A stretch of 64,000 nucleotides of DNA, from the NCBI GenBank assembly GCA_016235345.1, contig JACRLG010000001.1, positions 62,001 through 126,000 of the forward strand, in the 5' to 3' direction. The position numbers and the translations under genes were made by a program. The DNA is from Deltaproteobacteria bacterium. Lineage in GTDB: Bacteria > Desulfobacterota > Desulfobacteria > Desulfobacterales > Desulfatibacillaceae. Shown here one piece after another: positions 7,810 through 16,195 of the stretch; the first letter of the stretch is position 1, and each line of letters opens with the position of its first letter. Below the pieces are notes generated by a model, which was not told the origin of the DNA, did no database searches, and saw nothing but the letters and a program-made list of their open reading frames with translations.

Positions 7810-8988
7810 TCATTTAACCCCCGAAAGCCTCGCCGTAACAAGGGCCGCTATGTACTCGGCCTCGGCCTGGGGAACCGGAATCGTGACCGATGCAACCTTC
7901 CTGTCGTTGCGGGCAATGAGGCAGCTGTGCGATTTGGCGAATTTTTTAAAAAGTCCCAGCATGTTTTTAAGGCTCTCCCGGCCATGGTCACGGGCTGATC
8001 GTTCCGTGAGCCATGCAGCAGCGAAGAATTCCTCCATCAGTTCCGCCTTCATTTTAACAACCGTGCGGGAAATCATGCCTTTTTTTCGAATCAAAAGGCC
8101 CTGTCTATCTGCGGTTATAATGGTTCGCTCAGACGCATGCTGGAAGACAAAGAAGATGCCCAGAAAAGAAATTATATTGACAGGGTCTATTAACGGTAAG
8201 AGCAGGGCATTGACACCGGGCGGATTGACGACAATTAAGGTGCCAGTAAGATATTGAAATAATGTTATTATTCCAAACACTCCCATAATAGCCAAAACGG
8301 CTATCTTATGAAAAACGATGAAGCCCATTAACGGGATCTCAATAACAAGCGTCCTGCCGTCGTCCTCAAGGCTGGAGAGCATTTCGGCGGGTGGCTCAGG
8401 CAGGGTATCCGGTTTTTCCCTCCTGTGTGATGCCTGCGCGGCCAGGGATTCATTCAAGCGGTCGGGTTCGCGCACCACAAGGGTTCCCTCCGAGCGGTCA
8501 TGGAGGGGGACTTCCCAGAATCCGGCTATGGCCTCGGCAATACGGCGGGATTCGAGATATTGGAAGGATTTGCTGAACTCTATTTCTTCCGGCCCGCCGG
8601 CAAGTATAACCGGATAGCATGGGCGTCTTGACTTGGAACTGTCCTTGTATTTCAGGATGCGGTCTATCTCCACCCGCTCTACGCCTTTTAAAGCGAAGGT
8701 TTTGGACTTGAATTTGACGGAGGGCCACAGGCCCCACCAGATTTCACCCATTTCGTGGACGCGGTCGAATTCGGCATTTATCCGCCCCAAAAGCATTCCA
8801 AGCCCGATCAATAGAAAACCGCCGGCAGGAAAAAGCGAGGCGAATTTCTCTGAAAGGCCGGCAGGACCCACCCACTGTATGATTATGAAAGCCGCCGAAA
8901 CCACCGCAATCAGAAAACCTGCAACCGCGAGCAACCCGCCCCCGCTTGTAAGCACCAACTCCTGCCTCGTTTCCCTGGTGACTCGCAT
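7810..8988 (-). CDS. Hypothetical membrane protein
   Basis: A 392-residue protein I do not recognise. It has two hydrophobic helices at the N-terminus (about 13-70), a soluble stretch of about 140 residues, then two further helices around 220-285, and a soluble C-terminus. There are no catalytic motifs. The paired membrane helices separated by a beta-rich loop recall PH-domain-like bacterial membrane proteins, but this is only an impression. It precedes the enoyl-CoA hydratase gene by about 120 bp on the same strand. Confidence 0.6.
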   Translation of the reverse strand: MRVTRETRQELVLTSGGGLLAVAGFLIAVVSAAFIIIQWVGPAGLSEKFASLFPAGGFLLIGLGMLLGRINAEFDRVHEMGEIWWGLWPSVKFKSKTFALKGVERVEIDRILKYKDSSKSRRPCYPVILAGGPEEIEFSKSFQYLESRRIAEAIAGFWEVPLHDRSEGTLVVREPDRLNESLAAQASHRREKPDTLPEPPAEMLSSLEDDGRTLVIEIPLMGFIVFHKIAVLAIMGVFGIITLFQYLTGTLIVVNPPGVNALLLPLIDPVNIISFLGIFFVFQHASERTIITADRQGLLIRKKGMISRTVVKMKAELMEEFFAAAWLTERSARDHGRESLKNMLGLFKKFAKSHSCLIARNDRKVASVTIPVPQAEAEYIAALVTARLSGVK

Positions 8989-9000
8989 GTAAGTCTCTCC

Positions 9001-9435
9001 TTATTCCGCCTTCTCGAAAAAAGGCAGAGGTTTCCCCGTCCGAAACGCCAGCGCCTGGCAGATGGCGATGAGCCCCCCGCCGTCCTCGGTCACCCTTATT
9101 TCATAGCTTGCGGTGCGCTTGGTGAGGCTGGTCTCTTTGGCGGTCGCGGTGAGATTCGCCCCCGGCTCCGGGCTTTTGACGTAGGTGGTGGAAACGTTCA
9201 ACGCCACCGCCACCGTGCCGTGGGTCTGGCAGGCGGTCTCGAAGGCCTCGTCGATGAGGGCGAAAACCGCCCCGCCGTGGGCCCGGGAAAAGAGGTTGTC
9301 CATGCTTTCGGGTTTTAGAAGCATGGCGACCGTGGAGCATCCCTCCGAAAGCTCCACGAGTCTCAATCCCATGGTTTTTGCGAAGGGTTCCTTTTCCACT
9401 GCGGAAAATATGGCGGAACGAAGATTTTGATCCAT
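9001..9435 (-). CDS. PaaI-type hotdog thioesterase
   Basis: A 144-residue single hotdog domain. The key segment 'DNLFSRAHGGAVFALIDEAFETAC' is the HGG...D/E active-site helix of the PaaI/YdiI class, which hydrolyses acyl-CoA thioesters. Length is normal for the family. It lies 12 bp upstream of the membrane-protein gene on the same strand and may be co-transcribed with the acyl-CoA gene further down. The substrate is unknown. Confidence 0.85.
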   Translation of the reverse strand: MDQNLRSAIFSAVEKEPFAKTMGLRLVELSEGCSTVAMLLKPESMDNLFSRAHGGAVFALIDEAFETACQTHGTVAVALNVSTTYVKSPEPGANLTATAKETSLTKRTASYEIRVTEDGGGLIAICQALAFRTGKPLPFFEKAE

Positions 9436-9624
9436 GAAGCCCCCGTGTTGCGGTTTTATTCGGTTGACAACGTGAATATCCGTATTAGTTTCGGAGATTG
9501 ATAATTGCGCGGATCAAGGGCGTTTGGGCCGGCACCGGCCAGTGAAGGCGCCGGACATTTTTCAAGGTCGTTTTCCGCCAACAAAGCGTATTGCAAACCA
9601 TTTATCAAGCCCCAAGATTGAGCC

Positions 9625-10725
9625 ATGAGCGAAAAACGCTGTTATTACGAAATACTGGAAGTCAGCCGCGAAGCCACGGACGACGAGATTAAATCAGCCT
9701 ACCGGAAGCTGGCCTTGAAGTTCCACCCGGACAGGAACCCCGGCGACAAAAAGGCCGAGGACTGCTTCAAGGAAGCCGCCGAGGCCTATGAAGTCCTGCA
9801 TGACAAGGAAAAGCGCGAAGTCTACGACCGCTACGGCCACGACGGCCTTTCCGGGCGAGGGTATTCGGGTTTTTCGGGCTTCGAGGACATCTTTTCCAAC
9901 TTCGGCGACATCTTCGAGGAGTTCTTCGGCTTCGGCGGGGCCCGCCGCCGGGGCGGGCGAAGCGCGCGGGGCGCGGACCTTCGCTACGATCTCACCCTCT
10001 CCTTCATGGAAGCGGCCTTTGGCTGCGACAAGGAAATCGAGATTCGGAAGCGCGAAATCTGCGCGACCTGCAAGGGCAAGGGAAGCGCCGAGGGCAGCGA
10101 GCCTGCCACCTGCCGCCACTGCGGCGGAAGCGGCCAGATTTCCCAGAGCCGGGGCTTTTTCACCGTGCGCACCGGCTGCCCATACTGCCGGGGCGAGGGC
10201 CGGGTGATCACCAACCCCTGCCCCAAGTGCCACGGCCAGGGCATGATGGACACCCGGAAGAAGGTCACCGTGCGTGTTCCGGCGGGCGTTGACCGGGGCT
10301 CGCGGCTGCGGCTTTCCGGCGAGGGCGAGGCGGGACCCGCTGGCGGGGTTCCGGGCGACCTCTACGTGTTCCTCGACGTCAATCCCCACGAGTATTTCCA
10401 GCGCGACGGCAAAAACGTCATCTGCCGGGTCACCATCAGCTTCATCCAGGCGGCCCTTGGCGACGAGGTGATGGTTCCCACCATCAACGGCGAAAAGGCG
10501 CTCAAAATCCCCAAGGGCATTCAGCCGGGCGAGATTCTCACCTTCCACGGCGAGGGCATCCCCTCCCTTCGGGGCGGCACAAAGGGCGACCAGATAATGC
10601 AGGTTCTCATCAAGACCCCGGTGAACCTTTCAAAGGAGCAGGAAAGGCTCCTTGAGCAGTTCGCGGAGCTTGAGAAGAACAAGTTTACCTCGAAGATCAA
10701 GAAACTCTTCGGAAAAACCGCGTGA
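9625..10725 (+). CDS. dnaJ: Chaperone DnaJ (Hsp40)
   Basis: A 366-residue type I J-protein: J domain (1-70) with HPD at 34-36, a Gly/Phe-rich linker (about 75-115), four CxxCxGxG zinc repeats ([32 protein letters not shown]) and the two C-terminal substrate-binding domains. It stimulates DnaK ATPase and hands over unfolded clients. dnaK and grpE are not adjacent, so this is a free-standing copy. It is followed by a MITE-like hairpin. Confidence 0.95.
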   Translation: MSEKRCYYEILEVSREATDDEIKSAYRKLALKFHPDRNPGDKKAEDCFKEAAEAYEVLHDKEKREVYDRYGHDGLSGRGYSGFSGFEDIFSNFGDIFEEFFGFGGARRRGGRSARGADLRYDLTLSFMEAAFGCDKEIEIRKREICATCKGKGSAEGSEPATCRHCGGSGQISQSRGFFTVRTGCPYCRGEGRVITNPCPKCHGQGMMDTRKKVTVRVPAGVDRGSRLRLSGEGEAGPAGGVPGDLYVFLDVNPHEYFQRDGKNVICRVTISFIQAALGDEVMVPTINGEKALKIPKGIQPGEILTFHGEGIPSLRGGTKGDQIMQVLIKTPVNLSKEQERLLEQFAELEKNKFTSKIKKLFGKTA

Positions 10726-10726
10726 A

Positions 10727-10847
10727 GCCGGTCTAAAACGCGAACTGCTGTGTCAGGCATCACCAAAAAGTCGGTCACGTACAAAGGCGTACGCTCCCTC
10801 CTTTTTGGCTCGCCTTCCTTGCATTTCATCGTTTTATCCAGGCTTCA
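10727..10847. repeat. MITE-like hairpin element, copy R1
   Basis: The ends match the family consensus (GTCTAAAACGCGAACTGCTGTGTCAG ... CATTTCATCG, ATCCAGGC). The inner core pairs CCAAAAAG with CTTTTTGG around CGTAC. It lies just after dnaJ. Confidence 0.8.
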
Positions 10848-10927
10848 CGTCGAGACTCTGCCGGAAAGTCGGGGCTGATCTTAACAGGCTTAAAAAACAT
10901 TAGCAAAAAAGGTTAACGGAAAACTCC

Positions 10928-11302
10928 ATGTACGAATTGAAGGTGAGAACAAGGTTCGCGGCTGCTCACAGGCTGGCCATGGTCGGGCATAAATGCGAAA
11001 ATCTCCACGGCCACAACTGGACCATTGAAGTGGTGCTGAAGGGCGACAGCCTGGACGGCGGCGGTGTGCTCATGGATTTCGGCATAGCCAAAAAGCATCT
11101 TGCGGGCGTCATGGACTCGCTCGATCATAAATTTCTGAACGAGTTGCCCGCTTTCCTTTCCTGTCCGCCGTCTTCGGAAAACATCGCCAGGATCGTGGCG
11201 GTAAGCATGGCCGAAAGAATAGATTCGGACAGGGTAAAGGTCTATTCCGCCACCGCCTGGGAATCCGAAGACTCTGCGGCGACCTATATTGCCGCACCCT
11301 GA
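10928..11302 (+). CDS. queD: 6-carboxytetrahydropterin synthase (QueD/PTPS family)
   Basis: A 124-residue protein. Zinc ligands His14 ('AAHR') and His27/His29 ('HGHNW') and the catalytic Cys23 ('GHKCEN') are present, as are the later 'SLDHKFLN' and 'WESEDSAATY' segments. QueD makes 6-carboxy-5,6,7,8-tetrahydropterin from dihydroneopterin triphosphate for queuosine/7-deazaguanine synthesis. The other que genes are not nearby. It is flanked on both sides by copies of the MITE-like repeat, so it may be transcribed alone. Confidence 0.88.
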   Translation: MYELKVRTRFAAAHRLAMVGHKCENLHGHNWTIEVVLKGDSLDGGGVLMDFGIAKKHLAGVMDSLDHKFLNELPAFLSCPPSSENIARIVAVSMAERIDSDRVKVYSATAWESEDSAATYIAAP

Positions 11303-11311
11303 CGGGATATC

Positions 11312-11432
11312 AGCCTGTCTAAAAACGCGAACTGCTTTGTTGCGCTTCAAAGCCAATTCCGTCACGTACATTAAGTACGCTTACTCATTGGCTTTTTGCG
11401 CGCCTTGCATTTCATCGTTTTTATACAGGCTT
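11312..11432. repeat. MITE-like hairpin element, copy R2
   Basis: Begins GCCTGTCTAAAAACGCGAAC and ends CATCGTTTTTATACAGGC. The inner core AAGCCAATTCCGTCACGTAC ... GTACGCTTACTCATTGGCTT is the most common core type in this window (also in R5, R11 and R12). Confidence 0.85.
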
Positions 11433-11467
11433 TGCATCTTGCCCTTTTTCAACAGACTGAGAACCAC

Positions 11468-11692
11468 ATGCTTCTAAGCGAAATGAAACAGGGCGACCGG
11501 GGGACCATAGTGAAGGTGGGCGGCGAGGGCTCCTTCCGCCGCAGGCTCCTTGAGATGGGCTTTCTGCGCGGCTCAATCCTCACCGTGGTGAAGTACGCGC
11601 CCCTCAAAGACCCCCTTGAGGTGATCGTGGGCCAAAGCCACGTTTCCCTCCGGGTGGAGGAGGCGGCGCAGATTGAGATGAAATCGGCCTGA
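11468..11692 (+). CDS. feoA: Ferrous iron transport protein A
   Basis: A 74-residue SH3-like protein. The start at 11468 gives the usual FeoA length and N-terminus ('LLSEMKQGDRGTIVKV'); the frame is open further upstream but only into the repeat element. The conserved 'RRLLEMGFLRGS' turn is present. FeoA is a cytoplasmic accessory of the FeoB ferrous iron transporter. A MITE-like element now separates it from feoB by about 150 bp, which may weaken coupling of the pair. Confidence 0.9.
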   Translation: MLLSEMKQGDRGTIVKVGGEGSFRRRLLEMGFLRGSILTVVKYAPLKDPLEVIVGQSHVSLRVEEAAQIEMKSA

Positions 11693-11715
11693 AAGTTTTT
11701 TCCTGGCATTTTAAA

Positions 11716-11835
11716 GGCTGTCCACAAGCGATGAGATGCAAGGAAGACGAGCCGAAAGGGAAGGACGCGTACCCCAAGGTACGCGACGCCCCTTTTGGAG
11801 AAGTCTGACGCAGCAGGTCGCGCTTGTGGACAGCC
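11716..11835. repeat. MITE-like hairpin element, copy R3 (between feoA and feoB)
   Basis: Outer arms GGCTGTCCACAAGCG / CGCTTGTGGACAGCC differ from the other copies but pair perfectly. The inner part keeps the family landmarks GATGAGATGCAAGGAAG, GTACC..GGTACG and GTCTGACGCAGCAG. Confidence 0.75.
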
Positions 11836-11847
11836 GTAAAGGTTCAC

Positions 11848-13908
11848 ATGGCAAAACTCACTGTCGCCCTTACGGGCAACCCCAACTCCGGCAAAACCAC
11901 CACCTTCAACAACCTTACGGGCACCCGCCAGAAGGTGGGCAACTGGCCGGGGGTGACGGTGGAAAAAAAGCTCGGCGCGGTTTCGCACAAGGGCGTTGAC
12001 CTCACCGTTGTTGACCTTCCCGGCACCTACAGCTTAACCGCCTTTTCCATAGAAGAGATTGTGGCTAGGAACTTCATCCTTGAAGAAGCGCCCGATCTGG
12101 TCGTCGACATAATCGATTCCTCCAACCTTGAGCGCTCGCTCTTTCTGGCCACCCAGCTTCTCGATCTCGATTCGCCGGTGCTACTGGTTCTCAACATGTC
12201 CGACGTGGCCAAGAGCCGTGGACAGACAATCGACGCGGAAAAACTCTCCGAGCTTCTGGGCGTTCCGGTTGTCTCCACCGTGGGCAACAGGAACGAGGGC
12301 ACAGAGGCCCTTCTGGACGCCATCGTGTCTGCGGCCAACAAGAACGCCTGCCCGGACCCCGGACGCCGGGTGCGCTACACCCGCGACCTGGAACAGGCCG
12401 TGGAAACGGTTCGGGAGCGCCTGGCTGCGGCGCTTTCCGCCGACTGCCCCTTTGATCTGCGCTGGACAGCGGCCAAGCTCATCGAGCATGACTCCATCGT
12501 GCGGGAAAACATCGAAAAGGCCCTTGGCGAAAACGCCCCGGCGGTGATGGCCACCCTGGACGCCGTGCGGGAGCGGCTGGCGGACCTTTTCGACGACGAG
12601 CCGGAAATAATCATGACCGAGGAGCGCTACGGCTTCATTTCCGGCATAATCCGGGAGGTGGTGAAAAACTCGGTCCAGAAAAAGGTGGACGTTTCCCGCA
12701 ACATCGATCTCGTTCTCACCAACCGGTTTCTGGGTTTTCCCATTTTCATCTTCTTCATCTGGGCCATGTTCCAGCTTACCTTTACCATAGGGGCCTATCC
12801 CCAGGGCTGGCTGGAAAGCCTCATGAACCTCATCATCAGCCTCGCCAAGGACGCACTTCCGCCCGGCGTGGGCGCGGATCTTTTGACCGACGGCGTGCTC
12901 TCCGGCGTTGGCGCGGTGATCGTGTTTCTCCCGAACATCCTTATTCTTTTCTTCTGCATCGCGCTTTTCGAAGACACCGGCTACATGGCCCGCGCGGCCT
13001 TTTTGATGGACAGGATAATGCATCTTCTGGGCCTGCACGGAAAAAGCTTCATCCCGCTCCTGATGGGTTTTGGCTGCAACGTGCCAGCAATAATGGCGGC
13101 CCGCACCCTTGAAAGCGACCGCGACCGCATTTTGACCATACTCATAAACCCGCTGATGTCCTGCTCGGCCCGGCTTCCGGTTTACGTGCTGCTTGCAGGG
13201 GCCTTTTTTCCGGGCAGGGCCGGAAACGTGATTTTCGGCATTTATTTATTGGGAATCGTTCTTGCGGTTGTTATGGGCAGGATTTTTTCATCTACGATTT
13301 TAAAGGGTTGCGTGGCTCCCTTTGTGATGGAGCTTCCCCCCTACCGGATGCCCATGGCAAAGAGCCTGGCCATCCACATGTGGGACCGGGCCAAGATGTT
13401 TCTGAAAAAGATGGGCGGGGTTATCCTGGTGGGCTCCATCATCATCTGGTTTCTGGCCTCCTTCCCGAAACCCGACGCCCCGCCCCCCGGAACCGATCCC
13501 GCGCTTGCCGCCGCGCAAGCCGTTGAAACGTCCTTTCTTGGCCGCATGGGCCATGCAGTGGAGCCGGTTTTCGCGCCCCTTGGCCTTGACTGGAAATCGG
13601 GAGTGGCCCTCATCACCGGCGCGGTCGCCAAGGAGGTGGTCGTCAGCACCCTTGGGGTTCTCCACCAGTCCGATTCCGAAGGCGGGCTGTCGGAATCCCT
13701 GCAAAAATCCGGCATGACTCCCCTATCGGCCCTGGCCCTCATGGCCTTCGTCCTCCTCTACATGCCCTGCCTCGCCACCGTCGCCGCCATCCGCCACGAG
13801 ACCGGAAGCCGCAAGTGGACCGTCTTCGCCGTAAGCTACTCCACCGCCCTTGCGTGGTTGGTCTCTTTTGGTATATACCAAGGCGGTAGATTGTTGGGCC
13901 TGGGGTAG
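11848..13908 (+). CDS. feoB: Ferrous iron transport protein B
   Basis: A 686-residue protein from the ATG at 11848, with AAAGG five bases upstream. The N-terminal G domain has G1 'GNPNSGKT' (10-17), the switch region 'GNWPGVTVEKK', G3 'DLPGTYS' and G4 'LNMSD', followed by a helical GDI domain and about eight membrane helices with Gate repeats ('PNILILFFCIALFEDTGY', 'GFGCNVPAI'). It is the inner-membrane Fe(II) transporter of anaerobes. The C-terminus is complete ('SFGIYQGGRLLG'), but 65 bp of its coding sequence (13783-13847) recur downstream of the toxin-antitoxin pair. Confidence 0.95.
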   Translation: MAKLTVALTGNPNSGKTTTFNNLTGTRQKVGNWPGVTVEKKLGAVSHKGVDLTVVDLPGTYSLTAFSIEEIVARNFILEEAPDLVVDIIDSSNLERSLFLATQLLDLDSPVLLVLNMSDVAKSRGQTIDAEKLSELLGVPVVSTVGNRNEGTEALLDAIVSAANKNACPDPGRRVRYTRDLEQAVETVRERLAAALSADCPFDLRWTAAKLIEHDSIVRENIEKALGENAPAVMATLDAVRERLADLFDDEPEIIMTEERYGFISGIIREVVKNSVQKKVDVSRNIDLVLTNRFLGFPIFIFFIWAMFQLTFTIGAYPQGWLESLMNLIISLAKDALPPGVGADLLTDGVLSGVGAVIVFLPNILILFFCIALFEDTGYMARAAFLMDRIMHLLGLHGKSFIPLLMGFGCNVPAIMAARTLESDRDRILTILINPLMSCSARLPVYVLLAGAFFPGRAGNVIFGIYLLGIVLAVVMGRIFSSTILKGCVAPFVMELPPYRMPMAKSLAIHMWDRAKMFLKKMGGVILVGSIIIWFLASFPKPDAPPPGTDPALAAAQAVETSFLGRMGHAVEPVFAPLGLDWKSGVALITGAVAKEVVVSTLGVLHQSDSEGGLSESLQKSGMTPLSALALMAFVLLYMPCLATVAAIRHETGSRKWTVFAVSYSTALAWLVSFGIYQGGRLLGLG
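13783..13847. repeat. 65-bp direct repeat, copy 1 (within feoB)
   Basis: Starts GCCGCCATCCGCCACGAGAC. It recurs at 14425-14489 with two substitutions. The two copies bracket the RelBE-like pair, giving a 642-bp offset. Confidence 0.85.
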
Positions 13909-13957
13909 CCGCTTCATCAGGCTCAAGGGTTGGCGCTTGCAAAAAGGAGTTTGGGAC

Positions 13958-14146
13958 ATGGCTATTTCACAGCAGTTCATTGTTGACGACAGCGGCAGGA
14001 AGACGGCGGTTTTGCTTCCGATAAGGCAATACCGCAAACTGATGGCCGATCTTCACGATCTGGCCGTGGTTGCGGAGAGAAAGGACGAAAAGCCGGTCAG
14101 CCTTGAAGAAATGAAAAAGAGGCTTGCCAGCGATGGCGCATTATAG
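13958..14146 (+). CDS. Antitoxin, RelB/Phd-like
   Basis: A 62-residue protein with AAAAAGGAG before its ATG. 'ISQQFIVDDSGRKTAVLLPI' followed by 'YRKLMADLHDLAVVAERK' is the usual N-terminal beta/helix pattern of small antitoxins of the Phd/RelB type that pair with RelE/ParE toxins. It ends 14 bp inside the toxin gene, the standard antitoxin-first overlap. It should repress its own promoter and neutralise the toxin. Confidence 0.78.
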   Translation: MAISQQFIVDDSGRKTAVLLPIRQYRKLMADLHDLAVVAERKDEKPVSLEEMKKRLASDGAL

Positions 14147-14399
14147 CGTTACTTTCAAGCCTTCCGTGGAGAAGGATTTTCGTGCTCTTCCCAAGGCTGT
14201 CGCCCATCGGGTGTGGGCCGCCATCGAAAAGCTCGCCGAAGAGCCATTGCCGCGAGGGGCTTTGAAGCTGACAGGTTCGGAAAGCCTCTATCGCTTGCGT
14301 ATTGGTGATTATCGGCTCATTTATGGCGTGGATAATGAAAAAAGCCAGGTATTGATTCACCATATCCGCCACAGGCGGGAAGTTTACAGGCAGTTTTAG
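14133..14399 (+). CDS. RelE/ParE superfamily toxin
   Basis: An 88-residue protein. 'MAHYSVTFKPSVEKDFRALP' at the start and 'GSESLYRLRIGDYRLIYGVD' followed by 'VLIHHIRHRREVYR' at the end are the typical beta-sheet and C-terminal helix of RelE-type mRNA interferases, including the basic residues (R/K/H) used in RNA cleavage. It overlaps the antitoxin gene. The pair was probably gained by insertion next to feoB (see the flanking repeats). Confidence 0.85.
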   Translation: MAHYSVTFKPSVEKDFRALPKAVAHRVWAAIEKLAEEPLPRGALKLTGSESLYRLRIGDYRLIYGVDNEKSQVLIHHIRHRREVYRQF

Positions 14400-14424
14400 C
14401 AACCTTGTGCCGACGTGCTCAGCG

Positions 14425-14489
14425 GCCGCCATCCGCCACGAGACCTGAAGCCGCAAGTGGACCGTCTTCGCAGTAAGCTACTCCACCGC
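14425..14489. repeat. 65-bp direct repeat, copy 2 (feoB fragment)
   Basis: A near-exact copy of feoB bases 13783-13847 (two mismatches) placed after the toxin gene, out of any gene. It marks the right edge of the inserted toxin-antitoxin segment. Confidence 0.85.
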
Positions 14490-14526
14490 TAATGAAATCC
14501 ATAGGTAACGGAAGGGCTAAAGCTAA

Positions 14527-15090
14527 ATGGATGAAACCCCGATAATGACATATAAGGATGCGTCTATAAGCAGAAAGCAAACGCTAACTTTAACGAACGA
14601 AAGTGTTAATGTAAAAGGTAAGGTGTTTTTTAAAGCAGAATATGAAGCCTCTTTTCCCTTGAACATGATTTCTCCTGAATACCATAAAATCTTTATGAGG
14701 TATAATATATTTTGGGCTTCTATTTTATTCGCCATTATCTCATTTATCGCTGCAAAAATTTATTATTCAATTCCAGGTGCAAGCATAGAAACTACCATTG
14801 GTAGACTGATTACTGTTATGCCTGTGCCTTTTATTGTAACGGCATTATTAACTTATAAAAAAATTAGAGTCGCAGTTTTTAATAACCGACAGGGGCAGGC
14901 ACTTTTTGTCATTATTGAAGACAGGAAGAAAAAGGACACGTATGGGGATATTGTAGAAGCTATAGCAAGAACAATCAAGAAAAACGAACAAGATCAAGAA
15001 AATCTTGCCACCGCGCCTAGGGAGTCTGAAAGCGATGAAATGCAAGGAAGAGTGAAGCGGGCGGGAAGGAATAGTACTTGCCGTACATGA
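14527..15090 (+). CDS. AT-rich hypothetical membrane protein, orphan
   Basis: A 187-residue protein I do not recognise. It is much richer in AT than its neighbours and rich in Lys/Ile/Tyr, which points to transfer. Two membrane helices lie at about 62-80 ('IFWASILFAIISFIAAKIYY') and 98-118; the rest is soluble. The last 17 residues (from 'EMQGRVKRAG') are encoded by the MITE-like repeat R4, so the original C-terminus was replaced or extended by insertion of that element. No function can be assigned. Confidence 0.6.
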   Translation: MDETPIMTYKDASISRKQTLTLTNESVNVKGKVFFKAEYEASFPLNMISPEYHKIFMRYNIFWASILFAIISFIAAKIYYSIPGASIETTIGRLITVMPVPFIVTALLTYKKIRVAVFNNRQGQALFVIIEDRKKKDTYGDIVEAIARTIKKNEQDQENLATAPRESESDEMQGRVKRAGRNSTCRT

Positions 15091-15135
15091 CGACCCGCCC
15101 GCTTTGCTCTGACACAGCAGTTCGCGCTTTCAGGC
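15024..15135. repeat. MITE-like hairpin element, copy R4
   Basis: Arms TCTGAAAGCGATGAAATGCAAG / CAGCAGTTCGCGCTTTCAGGC, with a GCGGGCGGG ... CCCGCCCGC inner core. It overlaps the end of the AT-rich gene and lies between convergent genes. Confidence 0.75.
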
Positions 15136-16188
15136 ACCCTGGATGACTTGCGTACACACCTGATCCAAGATATGCACCGCGAAAATAAGGCGGGCGAAGC
15201 GTTCGTCCTTGGTTTCGCCCTTGTGGAAGCGGTAGTAAATCTGCTGGGCGATGACCGCCAGGCGGAAAAGGCCGAAGCAGAAGTAGAAGGGCCAGTCGTC
15301 CACCTTACGGCCCGAAAGGGCCTCGTAGAGCGTCACAAGCTTGCTTCGGTTGAGGCAGCCCGGCATGTTGGTGGGCATCATGCGCATGGCCTCAAGCTCC
15401 GCCGGGTCCGAAGCCTCAACCCAGTAGCCAAGGGAGCTTCCAAGGTCCATTAAAGGATCGCCCACGGTGGCCATTTCCCAATCCAGCACGCCGATTATCT
15501 TCAAGGGGTCATTGGGGTCCAGCACCACGTTGTCGAACTTGTAGTCGCCATGTATTACGGCGGCCCGCGTCACGCCCTGGGGAATCCGGCCCGCCAGCCA
15601 CTGCATGGCCTCCTCGAAATCCGGGGCGTCCGGGGTGCGGGCGGCGCGGTATCGCCTGCTCCAGCCTTCAACCTGCCTTGTTATGTAGCCCTCCGGTTTC
15701 CCGAAGTTTTCCAGGCCCAGGGCCTTGTAATCCAGGCCGTGCAGTTTTACGTGAAGATCGATCAGGTTCTCGCAGAGCTTTTTCGCCATAACGGGTGTGA
15801 AGTCTATCCCCTTTGGCGGGTCCTTGCGAAGGATTATGCCCTTTATGCGCTCCATCACGTAAAAGGGCGCGCCTATTATGGATTCGTCCTCTGTGTAGGC
15901 AAGGGGCTTGGGGCAGGGGAAATGGGGGGAGAGGGCTGAGAGGATTTTAAACTCCCGGCCCATGTCGTGGGCGGTCTTGGCCTTGGTGCCGAAGGGCGGG
16001 CGGCGCAGAACGAGCCCGGTGTCGCCCACCGTTATGAGATACGTCAGGTTCGAGTGGCCGGAAGGGAACTGGCCCACGGTGACGGGGCCGGAAAGGCCCG
16101 GTATGGAATCCTTCAGAAAGGGCTCGATCTTTTTGGCGTCAAGCTCCTCGCCCTGCCTTGTTTCCTTGGCCTTGTCCAGATTATCCAT
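15130..16188 (-). CDS. APH-fold phosphotransferase (ACAD10/11 kinase-domain type)
   Basis: A 352-residue protein of the aminoglycoside-phosphotransferase fold. The catalytic and metal sites are clear: 'AVIHGDYKFDNVVLDP' (HGDxxxxN) and 'GVLDWEMATVGDPLMDLG' (DWE). A good GAGGAAATC ribosome site precedes the ATG. In eukaryotic ACAD10/11 and bacterial operons this domain occurs with an acyl-CoA dehydrogenase and phosphorylates 4-hydroxyacids or 4-hydroxyacyl-CoA as a step in their breakdown. Here such a dehydrogenase lies about 1 kb upstream on the same strand. Role inferred from this association. Confidence 0.82.
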   Translation of the reverse strand: MDNLDKAKETRQGEELDAKKIEPFLKDSIPGLSGPVTVGQFPSGHSNLTYLITVGDTGLVLRRPPFGTKAKTAHDMGREFKILSALSPHFPCPKPLAYTEDESIIGAPFYVMERIKGIILRKDPPKGIDFTPVMAKKLCENLIDLHVKLHGLDYKALGLENFGKPEGYITRQVEGWSRRYRAARTPDAPDFEEAMQWLAGRIPQGVTRAAVIHGDYKFDNVVLDPNDPLKIIGVLDWEMATVGDPLMDLGSSLGYWVEASDPAELEAMRMMPTNMPGCLNRSKLVTLYEALSGRKVDDWPFYFCFGLFRLAVIAQQIYYRFHKGETKDERFARLIFAVHILDQVCTQVIQGA

Positions 16189-16195
16189 GATTTCC

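Noticed and set aside
9694-10548. 284-codon minus-strand ORF over dnaJ
   Set aside because: Mirror of dnaJ codons; alanine/valine/glycine-rich with no domain.
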